Positions 43,340 through 53,043 of a DNA stretch of 57,143 nt are shown piece after piece. Source of the DNA: an uncultured Lachnospiraceae bacterium (GTDB lineage: Bacteria; Bacillota; Clostridia; Lachnospirales; Lachnospiraceae); assembly GCA_949840465.1 (NCBI GenBank), contig CATKXE010000012.1, positions 1-57,143 on the forward strand, in the 5' to 3' direction. Under the pieces are notes generated by a model that was given only the letters and a program-made list of their open reading frames with translations, did no database searches and was not told the DNA's origin. The translations under genes and the position numbers were made by a program. Each line of letters opens with the position of its first letter. Position 1 is the first letter of the stretch.

Positions 43340-44341
43340 ATGACGCCAATCACAAAAGAAGCGATCCGGGCATTGCCAAAAATTGAACTGCACATTCATC
43401 TGGAAGGCACTTTCAGCAAAGAGTATGTCTGCCAACTGGCCGAAAAGCTGGACGTCCCGCTTCCGCACGACAAGGAACATCTCTTCTCTTTTACCTGTCT
43501 GGCGGAATTTCTGGAAATGCTTGACTGGAACTGCAGTTTAATCCGCAACGCGGCGGATGCGGAACAGCTGGCCTATCATTTCGCAGAGTATGCCAAAGAA
43601 CAGGGGATTGTCTATGCAGAGGTCATCTTAAATCCCACCCACTGGAAAAATATATCCCTGGATGTACTGGTTCCCAGTGTTTTGGCCGGATTTGACCGTG
43701 CCGCACAGGACGGACTGCCGGACTGCCGCCTGATGGTCTCTCTTTTGCGTACGCAAAGCACCAAAACCGCTGCTGAAACCGTGGACTGGCTGACTGCACA
43801 TCCGCATTCCCGCCTGATCGGCCTGTCCGTGGACGGAAATGAAGAAGCGGCGGAATCCAACGAGCGCTTTTCTCCGCTGTTTGCAAAAGCGAAAGAAAAC
43901 GGGCTCCATCTGACCGCACATGCCGGGGAATCCTCCGGCCCTGAAGGGGTGTGGGAAGCCTTGCAGCTGCTGCAGGCGGAACGGATCGACCATGGAGTAC
44001 GTGCAATGGATGATGAGAGATTACTGGAATATCTGAAAGACAACCATATTGCATTAAACGTCTGCTTTACGTCCAACATCCTGTGCAATATTTTCACGGA
44101 AGAGAACCATCCGCTGAAAGCATTGTTCGATTATGGCGTGCCCGTAACCGCCAGCACGGACGACCCCCACATCCTTGTGGACACAATGTGCTATGAGCTG
44201 GAACATATTGCTTCATTATATGGCTGGGGAATGGAAGAACTGATCCGCCTGCAGTACAATGCAGTGGAAGCCTGCTTCTGCCCGAAGGAAAAGAAGGAGA
44301 TGCTTCGGAAAAAAATAGAAGAATTTGAATCCCGCTGCTGA
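43340..44341 (+). CDS. add: Adenosine deaminase family protein
   Basis: 333 residues. The zinc-dependent deaminase motifs are in place: ELHIHLEGTF (His-x-His metal ligands), LTAHAGESSG (His and catalytic Glu region), ERIDHGVRA, and ASTDDPHI with the metal-binding Asp. It converts adenosine to inosine in purine salvage; adenine deaminase is a close relative. The ATG at 43340 follows GAGGAGG; the frame is open far upstream but has no start with a ribosome site there. Confidence 0.9.
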   Translation: MTPITKEAIRALPKIELHIHLEGTFSKEYVCQLAEKLDVPLPHDKEHLFSFTCLAEFLEMLDWNCSLIRNAADAEQLAYHFAEYAKEQGIVYAEVILNPTHWKNISLDVLVPSVLAGFDRAAQDGLPDCRLMVSLLRTQSTKTAAETVDWLTAHPHSRLIGLSVDGNEEAAESNERFSPLFAKAKENGLHLTAHAGESSGPEGVWEALQLLQAERIDHGVRAMDDERLLEYLKDNHIALNVCFTSNILCNIFTEENHPLKALFDYGVPVTASTDDPHILVDTMCYELEHIASLYGWGMEELIRLQYNAVEACFCPKEKKEMLRKKIEEFESRC

Positions 44342-44378
44342 TATCTCAGCAGATTTAATGCACAGGGATAAAAAAACA

Positions 44379-44430
44379 ATCCCCCGCGGCAAGCTGCCCA
44401 GGGCAACCGTGCTGCGGGGTATTGGGGCTA
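44379..44430. repeat. Tail-type copy E of the dispersed repeat, acting as terminator
   Basis: CCCCCGCGGCAAGCTGCCCA then GGGCAACCGTGCTGCGGGGT. The outer arms CCCCGC(G)GCA and TGC(T)GCGGGG pair, with an inner GCCC/GGGC. It lies 38 bases past the adenosine deaminase stop and before the converging glycosidase gene. Confidence 0.55.
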
Positions 44431-44529
44431 TATTCATTTTTCATCTTCCTTTTTCTATGTCATCCGTTTCTTTATCTTTATGATTGTACCACATTCCTTT
44501 CTCCTGCAACAAGATAAAAATTCAGCTTC

Positions 44530-46040
44530 TTATGGATTCTTTACTGCCAGAACCGCAATCCCTTCCCTGCCCGGAAGTGTCAGCGCCGTCTTTCCGCTTG
44601 CGTCTTCATACATTGTTTCGCGGGTCATTTCCCACACGTCGATCATTTCTACTTTATAGGTATGCTCCAAAGGCAGCCGGATACTGGATACAGCCGCGCA
44701 TTGGCGCGCGAAATATTTCAAATAGATTTCCTCGCCGCAATGCCCGGAGTAGGAAGCGGATTTCCAGGCCAGATTAACCCTTTCTTCTTCCGGCAGTGAT
44801 TCCAGCAGTTGTAAAAACGGCGGCTTCTCTCCTTCTTTGACAATTTCCGTAGGATTGGAGAAGTCTTCAAATATGGGTTCGTTCCATGGTTCCAGAGCAC
44901 AAGGCAGGCTGTAGACCAGTTCTTTCAGGAACCGGATCCGTTTCGGCTCTCCCCTTTTAATGTGCCGCCTTTTGCCCACCACAGCACTTCGTCCTCCGAA
45001 TAAAACGTCTCTCCATGGGTGGCATAAGCGCCTTTTGCGCACGCCTGCCAGAAACGGTTCACCATCTCAAACCCGCTGATGTTCCCCCATTCGTGCTGTA
45101 CATTTCCCTCATAGCAAAACTCGTCAAATATCACCGGCTTCTGGTAGCGTTCCCTCCAAATATCCGCCATATGCATTGCATTGGTCTGGATGCTGCAGTG
45201 TGTAACGGCCGGTCTGGAAAAGTCATAGAGCCGCATGCCGTTATGGTTGCTCAGAAGATGGCGGTACGGGTCATTTTCCGCAATAAAAGCTTCCACCTCG
45301 TACCAATCGGACAGTGGGTGGTTAAAAATAAAATCATATTCATTTGCCATGCTCCACCAGAGATGGGGAATAGCGGAGAACCTGCGCAGCACATAATCCA
45401 GATATACCTTCCACTCTTCCAGGGAAAGGAACGGGAACCCCCATCTGTCATAGGAATGGAACAAAATCAGGTCTGTCTCAATATCCATTTTCCCAAGTGT
45501 CATGATGACCCCTTCCAGGTGATCCCAGAACGCAAAACAGGGGTGGTGTACGTCCCAGTTTCCGTCCTCTTTCTTTTCAAAAGGATAGAACTGCGGTTCG
45601 TTGTGGTTATAGTCATAGTGCTTTGGGAACACGCAGTGGCGCACCTTATTGAAAGCTTCCTTTTTCAGCGTTTCCAGCGTCTCCTGAATTAATTCCTCTG
45701 TCTGGTGGGCCAGGGCGTAGACCGTGGTTCCGAAAGGATAATAGGGTTCGCCGTTTTCATATACAAAATGAGTCCCTTCTGCCTTTACCATCCCGTGGGC
45801 GCCGGAAGATACGCATTCCTCACTGCCTTTTGCTTCCACGATCCCGGTCACTCTGTAAGTACAGGTTCCCGTCTCTGTGGGATAAAAGCGGACGATATAT
45901 GTACCCTCCCCGGCGTAAAAACCTTTTACCTTTGTTCTTTTTCCGTTCAATGTAAACTCTGCCTGTAAGTCAATCTGTACATCTGAGCCCTCCGGCCTGT
46001 CCCCGTGCAGTTCTAATTCAAACACTTCATATTGCTTCAT
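44530..46040 (-). pseudogene. DUF5060/DUF4038-type glycoside hydrolase, frameshifted
   Basis: Two overlapping frames make one about 503-residue protein. Residues 1-85 form an N-terminal beta-sandwich of the DUF5060 kind. A TIM barrel of the DUF4038/apiosidase kind follows, with the likely acid/base Glu in SMANEYDFI and the likely nucleophile Glu in PVIFDEFCYEG. The C-terminal sandwich is in the other frame (PKRIRFLKELVYSLP onwards). The frames join if one G:C pair is restored in the GG run at 44945-44946, giving KGESPKRIRF. The catalytic barrel precedes the break. It may be a sequencing error or a recent mutation. Last gene of the glycosidase locus. Confidence 0.75.
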
Positions 46041-46196
46041 TTCGGTTTCTCCTCTCTGTTATCATAAAAACAGTCTGTATCGCTTAATCCCGTGTATCAC
46101 TCGTTTATTTACGGACAGCACAGTATATGCGCCGTCCGTACAATCCCCAAACCATCAACACCAGACTGCCCATACTTTTTCAGGTAATTTCTGGTT

Positions 46197-48983
46197 TCAC
46201 CCTGCGATCATTTCCGACAATTCCCCGATCGCCTGCCGCAGTTTTTCCGGCTCAAAGGGCAGGAATCCTTTATGTGAAATATCTTCCAACGTATTTGCCC
46301 CCAGTTCCGGGTCGCCGGATGCGGCGATCCCTGCAATCGCGGGCGCAAATTTCGCCAGCACGCCCAGGGCTTTCCCGTCTGCGGCAATGCGGTTCAATGT
46401 CGTATCCCTGCTGTAAGGCTTCCGGTAATCCGTCTCCGGTACATAGGAGTATTCATAAGTCCCGGCCCCCAGTGTCATACTCTTCTCTGAATATCCGGGA
46501 AGCTCCACGGCCGCTTCACAGTTGAACGGAATTTCCAACTGCACATGCATCTTTCCGTCCTCACAGATTTCGTAATTGCACACATAGTTCCCGGAAACAG
46601 AATTGTAGCTGCATTCCATTTTACGCAAACGGATATCCGGGTGAGGCGCGATCACCACCTTTCCAAATCCAGGCTCCAATGGGCGGATACCTGCTGCGTA
46701 AGCATACACGAATTCCATGACCGACCCGTAGGAATAATGGTTCAGGGAGTTCATACCGGTGTCGCTGATCACGCCGTCCTCTCCCACGGAATTCCATCTC
46801 TCCCAGATGGTGGTGGCTCCCAGATTGACGCTGTACAGCCAGCCTGGGAATCCTTCTTTTAGCAGAAAATCATAGGCCAGCTCGAACAACCCGGCTTCCG
46901 CCAGAACCGTACACAACAGGGGCGCGCCCACGAAACCGCATTTAATCTGGTTGCAGTCCTGCTTCAGACGCAGTTTAAACTGGTGGATCACTTTCTGGCG
47001 GTCAATGTAAACATGGAATTTCAACGCGATCACATACGCCGCCTGAGTGTCGATGGCAAGCCTTCCGCCGGGGGTATAAAATTCCCGCAGTACTGCTTCA
47101 TAGATCTTCTTTTCCCGTTCTTGATACTTCTTCGCATCCTCCTCTTTTCCCAGACGCTCCGCCGTCTCGCGCACAATCTGCACAGAACGGTAATAGTAGA
47201 CAGACGCGATATAATCGTCGTTGGTGCTCCCCTTGAAGCTGGTGGGCGTGGGGCCGTCCAGCGCCAGCCAGTCCCCGAAATGGAACCCGAAATTATACAG
47301 GTACTGCCTGCCCCTTGCCGCGTCCTGGCGGTCAATGTACTCCACCCAGTCCCGCATCATGGGGTAGCAGTATTCCAGTTCCTCCACATTACCGTAATAC
47401 TGGTACAGCACATGGGGCACGAACGTCGCCACATCCCCCCATACGCTGCCGCAATCCGGCTTATGCCCGATATTGGGCACATAGTTGGCGATCCCTCCGT
47501 CCAAAAACTTCTGCTCGTCCCGCAGGTCTTTCATGAATTTATGGAAAAATGCCCTTGTATCCACATGGTAACTTGCCGTGGGCGCAAAAACCTGCGCATC
47601 CCCCGTCCATCCCAGCCGCTCGCTCCTCTGGGGGCAGTCCGTAGGCATGTCGATGAAATTGCCTTTCAAACCCCAGACCGTATTTTCATACAGCCGGTTG
47701 ATCTTCTCATGGTTTGTCCTGATATATCCTGTACGCTCAATATCCGAATACAATACCTTTCCGGTGAAATCTTCCTTCTTACATTCCCCCGGCCAACCGG
47801 TCACACGGATATAACGGAATCCGAAAAATGTGAAATGCGGGCGTACTTTCTTTGCCGTACCGTCGGAAATATAGATGAATTTCGACTCGGCATCCCGGTA
47901 ATTTCCGTGGTAGAAATTGCCTTCCTGCAAAATCTCCGCACATTCCAGCGTGATCTTTGTCCCCTTTGCAAAATCCGCGTCAAACTCCACAAATCCGGCA
48001 AAATTCTGCCCAAAATCCAGCACCGTCTCCCCTGCCGGAGTACGGATGATTTCCTGCACTTTCAGTTCCTCCATGGCCAGCACCGGAAGGCTCAACCTGT
48101 CCATGAGATGGCTCTTTACCAGATTTTTCGTCCCCTCATCTTCTTCCGGGCGCTCCAATACATCCACCGGCTTCCATGGGTTCTCTTTTCCCTCCCAGAG
48201 CAGTTCATTGTAAATCTCGCCGTCATAAATCCCGGAATCTTCGATCAGGGAACCCTGATATTCCCAGCTTCCGTCTGTGCAGACCACTTCCGTAGAATGA
48301 TCCTCGTATTCGATATGCAGTTCCGCGATGGCCGCCATCCGGTCGCCATAATTATTTTTTTGCAATTCCAGCCCGAACCGCCCCATGTACCAGCCTTTTC
48401 CAAGCAGGATTTCTATGGTATTCTCCCCCTGCTTCAAATGGTCTGCCGGGAACGTCAGCACCTGAATATTTGTCTCATACTGGTTCACATAGGGAGCCAG
48501 ATATTCATTGCCCAGCTTTTCCCCGTTCATGTACAGTTCAAACATCCCCACGCCTGTCCCATAAATGCGCGCCCGTTTCACCGGTTTTTCAATGGAAACG
48601 GTTTTGCGCAGTACCGGATGGAATGTATCCTCCTTGGCCGCCGCGATCCACTGTGCCTGCCATTCTTCCTGCATCTTCCCGGTTTCAAAGATTCCGGGGG
48701 CGCTGACCGCAAAGTCTCCCTGGTCTCCGGTTACCGCGACCCGGTAATAATACGTGGTTCCCGGTTTCAGATCCACAGCCAGCTTCTCTCCCTGCTGCCT
48801 TAAATCCGCCCCTTCTTTTGTATAAAGGATCTCCCCGAACGTTTCGTCTGCGCTGACTTCAATTCTGGCGTTTTTCTGCTTCCCACTCTTTGTATCCGCC
48901 ACCTTCCACGAACATATGGCTTCGTCCAGACAGAACCCAACCGGATTTTTTACTCCATTCATTTTTAAATCCTGAATCTGCAT
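46197..48983 (-). CDS. GH78 alpha-L-rhamnosidase (first copy)
   Basis: 928 residues, no signal peptide, so it acts inside the cell. N-terminal beta-sandwiches are followed by the (alpha/alpha)6 barrel with the GH78 catalytic block IDMPTDCPQRSERLGWTGDA and the later LGATTIWERWNSVGEDG. It removes terminal rhamnose from plant glycosides or pectin fragments. After the closing sandwich there is an extra helical tail of about 70 residues (from YSRDTTLNRIAADGKALG), absent from the second copy. I prefer the ATG at 48983, better spaced from AAGGAAG, over 48989. Confidence 0.92.
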   Translation of the reverse strand: MQIQDLKMNGVKNPVGFCLDEAICSWKVADTKSGKQKNARIEVSADETFGEILYTKEGADLRQQGEKLAVDLKPGTTYYYRVAVTGDQGDFAVSAPGIFETGKMQEEWQAQWIAAAKEDTFHPVLRKTVSIEKPVKRARIYGTGVGMFELYMNGEKLGNEYLAPYVNQYETNIQVLTFPADHLKQGENTIEILLGKGWYMGRFGLELQKNNYGDRMAAIAELHIEYEDHSTEVVCTDGSWEYQGSLIEDSGIYDGEIYNELLWEGKENPWKPVDVLERPEEDEGTKNLVKSHLMDRLSLPVLAMEELKVQEIIRTPAGETVLDFGQNFAGFVEFDADFAKGTKITLECAEILQEGNFYHGNYRDAESKFIYISDGTAKKVRPHFTFFGFRYIRVTGWPGECKKEDFTGKVLYSDIERTGYIRTNHEKINRLYENTVWGLKGNFIDMPTDCPQRSERLGWTGDAQVFAPTASYHVDTRAFFHKFMKDLRDEQKFLDGGIANYVPNIGHKPDCGSVWGDVATFVPHVLYQYYGNVEELEYCYPMMRDWVEYIDRQDAARGRQYLYNFGFHFGDWLALDGPTPTSFKGSTNDDYIASVYYYRSVQIVRETAERLGKEEDAKKYQEREKKIYEAVLREFYTPGGRLAIDTQAAYVIALKFHVYIDRQKVIHQFKLRLKQDCNQIKCGFVGAPLLCTVLAEAGLFELAYDFLLKEGFPGWLYSVNLGATTIWERWNSVGEDGVISDTGMNSLNHYSYGSVMEFVYAYAAGIRPLEPGFGKVVIAPHPDIRLRKMECSYNSVSGNYVCNYEICEDGKMHVQLEIPFNCEAAVELPGYSEKSMTLGAGTYEYSYVPETDYRKPYSRDTTLNRIAADGKALGVLAKFAPAIAGIAASGDPELGANTLEDISHKGFLPFEPEKLRQAIGELSEMIAG

Positions 48984-49138
48984 GATCATTCTTCCTTTCT
49001 TTATCTTTTTATACCCAGGTGTATCCTATTATGGCCATTCAGCCGTTTCACAAGGTATGGAAAAAGAGCATCCCTCCCTTTCCGGGTTGAATACTCTCTC
49101 CCACTATTCATGTAAAACGCTTTTCTTATTTCATTCCA

Positions 49139-50587
49139 TTATTCCGCCAGGTTTGCCTCATGCTCCGCTGCCATTTTCTTCTTCATCTCCGCAATCTCCG
49201 GGAAGAACTTCTTCAATGGATAGAAGATCATAATTACAAGGATGACAACAGATACCAGCGCCGGAATCAGGAAACGTATCATGTTCGTTCCCATAACTGC
49301 TGTTTCGGACTGCCCGAATGGCCCTAACTGCGCGTCAAACCCACAGAAAGCAAGTATTGCCAGCATACCGGAATTTGTAACCGTATTACCGCATTTCTGC
49401 GCGAACCCTTTGACGGATGAAACAACGCCGTTTAACTGTTTCCCTTCTTTCAGCATGATAAAGTCAATCGTATCATTGACAAGCACATTTACCAAAGCAT
49501 TAACCATCGCGCCCACTGCCGTTGCAATGAAAGACAGGATACAGCAGTACATAAAGTTCATACGTCCTGTAAAATACAAAACTGTATAGCAGGCAATGGT
49601 CAGAATCTGTGAAATAATCATTGCCTTGTATCCTGACTTGAATTTTTTCAGGAAAATCGGCATCAATACCATCATGGAAACCAAAGCGCCCATGGATACA
49701 AATCCCATATAAGTCGAAATTGTTCCGCCGATTGTAGCTCCAATCGCTCCTTCATCCATAGTAGCAAAATCAACTCTCTGCCCTGCCAGGATATACTGTG
49801 CGTAATATACGGAGGATGTAAACATAAATCCATAAGAAACCGCCGCCAGACACCATACAACCATAACCGGCCAGATTTCTTTGTGACGGAATACATAAAC
49901 CAACTGTTTCAGGCCGCCTTCTCCTTTTTCTTTTGACATCACATATTTTTCTTCGGACGTCTTATACAGACCCCAGAAAGAGATTACCGCAAATACGGCA
50001 TAGAAGCACATCAGGTTCCGGTAGCTGCCGAAGATTTCCACCAACTGGGTAGAAAATGTAGATGCAATGGTGAACATCAATGCGCAGACGCCCGCACCCT
50101 TTGCAACCACATCATTACGTTCCTCATCATCCAATGTCATTGCCGGAAGAATCGCCATCTGCGGCATGGTATATGCGGTTACGATCATGCCATAGAACAT
50201 GTACGTGATACACACGTAAATACATTTCGCCATGGGGCTTCCCTGAATGAATCCCGGATTGCTGAACAGCAGGAACATATCCACCAGCAGGAAAATCGGG
50301 GTAAATGTAAACCAGGTACGATACCGTCCCCATCTTGGTTTTATCGTATCACAGATCACACCCATCATCGGGTCATTGATCGCATCCCACAGGGTACAGA
50401 TCAGCAGGATGACCGACAACTGCGCAGCCGTGATTCCGATGGTTTCCTGCACATACAGTGAGAAATAACTTGCAATGGTCGCCGCAATCGCCATTGCGCC
50501 GCCGTTTACAGATGTGGCATGAAACCAGATAAATGGTTTGCCAAGTTTCTCCCGTTTCACAGGAGCATTTGTCGCTTCATTACTCAT
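49139..50587 (-). CDS. GPH-family sugar:cation symporter (MFS_2)
   Basis: 482 residues with 12 predicted membrane helices. Family signatures: TLWDAINDPMMGVICD near 68-83 (the conserved Asp-rich loop) and KPRWGRYRTWFTF just after. GPH symporters import glycosides, pentosides or uronides with H+ or Na+. As the only transporter gene in the locus it probably brings in the substrate of the surrounding glycosidases. AAGGAG precedes the ATG. In the upstream gap 50588-50782 TTCACA and TGGTATACA could be a promoter. Confidence 0.9.
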   Translation of the reverse strand: MSNEATNAPVKREKLGKPFIWFHATSVNGGAMAIAATIASYFSLYVQETIGITAAQLSVILLICTLWDAINDPMMGVICDTIKPRWGRYRTWFTFTPIFLLVDMFLLFSNPGFIQGSPMAKCIYVCITYMFYGMIVTAYTMPQMAILPAMTLDDEERNDVVAKGAGVCALMFTIASTFSTQLVEIFGSYRNLMCFYAVFAVISFWGLYKTSEEKYVMSKEKGEGGLKQLVYVFRHKEIWPVMVVWCLAAVSYGFMFTSSVYYAQYILAGQRVDFATMDEGAIGATIGGTISTYMGFVSMGALVSMMVLMPIFLKKFKSGYKAMIISQILTIACYTVLYFTGRMNFMYCCILSFIATAVGAMVNALVNVLVNDTIDFIMLKEGKQLNGVVSSVKGFAQKCGNTVTNSGMLAILAFCGFDAQLGPFGQSETAVMGTNMIRFLIPALVSVVILVIMIFYPLKKFFPEIAEMKKKMAAEHEANLAE

Positions 50588-50782
50588 TTTCTCATTCTCC
50601 TTTTCATCTTCGTTTGTTTGTAATACAAGTATATCTGTTTCCCCTTGTGTATACCATGTTATTTCTTTGTGTGAATCCGACGTTTTTTAATATCCGAATA
50701 TGAAAAAAAGAAGGTTCCTTCTATATTGTCTGTAAAGGCGCAAATGCTGTGGCCATAATAACGTGAATGAATGCAAACCCTT

Positions 50783-52948
50783 TTATAACACAACCTCTTC
50801 CATCAGTTCTGCCCGGGAGTCACCGCCCACATATACCCTCAGGACGCCTTCACAGGGAATCTTGTTCATATCCCAGTCATAATAGCTTAATTCCGCAAAC
50901 GGAATCATAAATCCTGCTTCCTTTGTCTCACCGGCCTTTAAACCAACCTTTTCGTATCCCTTCAGCTGCCGCACCGGGCGCACCCGTTTTGCAGCCACAT
51001 GCTGCACATAGCACTGCACGGTTTCTTCCCCGTCCCGCTCTCCGGTATTGGATACGGATACGCTGACCCAAACTGCGTCTTCTTTCTTTTCCACCTTTAG
51101 CTCCCCATACGCAAACGTCGTGTAGGACAGGCCGTAACCGAAGGGATATACCGGCTCCACCGGGGCGTCCAGATATTTGGAGGTAAACTTGGATTTCCCT
51201 CCCGGCCTTCCGGTGTTGATATGCGCGTAATACATGGGGCATTGGCCCGTTGCTGCCGGGAAGGTGGTCGTCAGCTTGCCGGACGGGTTCACATCCCCAA
51301 ATAAGACGTCCAAAATAGCCGGGCCTGCTTCCACGCCGGGATGCCATGCCTCTAAAATGGCCGGAACATGTTCTGCCAGTTCCGGAATTGCCAGAGGCCT
51401 GCCGTTGAACAGCACCACGACTACCGGCTTTCCGGTTGCAAGCAGATCCCGCACCAGCGCCAGATGCTCCCGGTTCAGGGTAATGTCCGCCCGGCTTGCC
51501 GCCTCTCCGCTCTCTTCCTTCATCTCGCCCACGGCCGCGATCAGCACGTCCGATGACGCCGCGATTTTCAGCATATCCTTCCCGTCTTCACTGTACTGGC
51601 AGGAAATGCCTCTCTCCTGGCATGCCTCCACCATGCTGACGCAGTCCTCCGGTCTTGCACCGATGGCCCACGCTCCGGTCATCTGCCCTTTGTCCGCCGC
51701 AAGGGAACCGAAAATCCCGATTTTCGCATCAGATTTCAACGGCAGGATGTGGTTTTCATTTTTCAGAAGTACCAGGGATTTTACAGCTGCCTCCCGTGCA
51801 ATGGCCCGGGATTCTTCTGTCAGCATACACACGCTTTCTCTCTCCTCATTGGTCTGGTAAGGATGGTCAAACAGCCCCAGTTCAAACTTAATCCGCAGCA
51901 CATCCTCCACCGCTCCGTCCAGGACGCGTTCCGGCACTTCGCCGCTTTCCACCAGTTCTTTCAGACACTCCACATAGGAATTGGAAGACATATCCATATC
52001 CATCCCTGCCAGAAGAGCCTGCTTCGCCGCATCTCGTTTGTCCTTTGCGATCCCATGGCTTACGCACTCTGCAATGGCGTTGGAATCGCTGATGACAAGG
52101 CCGTTAAAGCCCCATTTTTCCCGTAAAACATCGCGCAGCAGCCAGGAATTGACGGTACAGGGCACGCCGTTGATGTCGTTAAACGCAGGCATGACTGCCC
52201 TTGCCCCGGCGTCAATGCAGGCTTTGTAGGCCGGCATGTATTCCTCCCACAGCCTCTGCACAGACAGATCCACCCGGTTATAATCCCGTCCGGCTTCCCC
52301 TGCGCCGTAAGCCGCAAAATGCTTCAGGCAGGCCGCCATGGCGTCCTCTTTCGTCAGGTCGTCTCCCTGAAATCCCTTCACCTTGGCCGCGCCGTAGTCT
52401 GCGTTCAGCAGCACATCCTCCCCCGCGCCCTCGCTGACGCGCCCCCAGCGGGCGTCCTTAGCCACGTCCACCATAGGGGCAAACGTCAGGTGCACGCCTG
52501 CCGCCGTGGCTTCCTTCGCCGCCACCCTTCCGGTCTTCTCCCAGAGCTTTGGCTCCCATGCGCAGCTTTCCGCCAGCGGGATGGGGGTGACCGTGCGGAA
52601 ACCATGGATCACGTCATAGCCGAACAGCAACGGGATCCCCAGACGCGTCTCTTCCACCGCAATCTTCTGTAAACGGTTGGCTGCGGCAGAATCACCGATC
52701 CCATTATAGGAGCCGATTTTTCCGGCGCGCAGGTCGTCCTCATGGAAATCCTGCTCCGCCGTGCCCATCAGACGGTCAAATTCTTCTCTGGTGATCCGGC
52801 CGTCAAACATCATATTCAGCAATTCGTCAAAGCTGACGTCAAAAGCGCCCACCAGAGAAGGGCCGCATTGCTGAAGCTGCCCAATTTTCTCCTCCAGGGT
52901 CATTTTCGAAAGCAGTGTGCGTATCCGCTCCTCATAATTCTTCTTCAT
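50783..52948 (-). CDS. GH3 beta-glucosidase (BglX-like)
   Basis: 721 residues, the two-domain GH3 form plus a fibronectin-type end. The nucleophile Asp is in FNGLVISDSNAIAE; CLKHFAAYG, DARWGRVSEGAGED and GYDVIHGFRTVTP are conserved sites. The C-terminal part (VEPVYPFGYGLSYTTFAYGE) is the usual GH3 ending. No signal peptide, so cytoplasmic. It removes beta-linked glucose (or xylose) from the non-reducing end. The change of the usual SDW to SDS beside the nucleophile is notable but seen in family members. GGAGG precedes the ATG. Confidence 0.92.
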   Translation of the reverse strand: MKKNYEERIRTLLSKMTLEEKIGQLQQCGPSLVGAFDVSFDELLNMMFDGRITREEFDRLMGTAEQDFHEDDLRAGKIGSYNGIGDSAAANRLQKIAVEETRLGIPLLFGYDVIHGFRTVTPIPLAESCAWEPKLWEKTGRVAAKEATAAGVHLTFAPMVDVAKDARWGRVSEGAGEDVLLNADYGAAKVKGFQGDDLTKEDAMAACLKHFAAYGAGEAGRDYNRVDLSVQRLWEEYMPAYKACIDAGARAVMPAFNDINGVPCTVNSWLLRDVLREKWGFNGLVISDSNAIAECVSHGIAKDKRDAAKQALLAGMDMDMSSNSYVECLKELVESGEVPERVLDGAVEDVLRIKFELGLFDHPYQTNEERESVCMLTEESRAIAREAAVKSLVLLKNENHILPLKSDAKIGIFGSLAADKGQMTGAWAIGARPEDCVSMVEACQERGISCQYSEDGKDMLKIAASSDVLIAAVGEMKEESGEAASRADITLNREHLALVRDLLATGKPVVVVLFNGRPLAIPELAEHVPAILEAWHPGVEAGPAILDVLFGDVNPSGKLTTTFPAATGQCPMYYAHINTGRPGGKSKFTSKYLDAPVEPVYPFGYGLSYTTFAYGELKVEKKEDAVWVSVSVSNTGERDGEETVQCYVQHVAAKRVRPVRQLKGYEKVGLKAGETKEAGFMIPFAELSYYDWDMNKIPCEGVLRVYVGGDSRAELMEEVVL

Positions 52949-53043
52949 TTTGTTCTATTCCTCCTACTTGTTGGAAAAACTCCGTTATTTTTAATTCCAC
53001 TGCGTCTCATTGAAAGAGTGGAGCTCTCATTCGCTTCCTCCCA

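Noticed and set aside
46983..48803. Long plus-strand open frame (606 codons) opposite the first GH78 gene
   Set aside because: It lies wholly antisense to a clear rhamnosidase, is His/Pro/Arg-rich, and has no ribosome site; typical shadow of a GC-biased gene.
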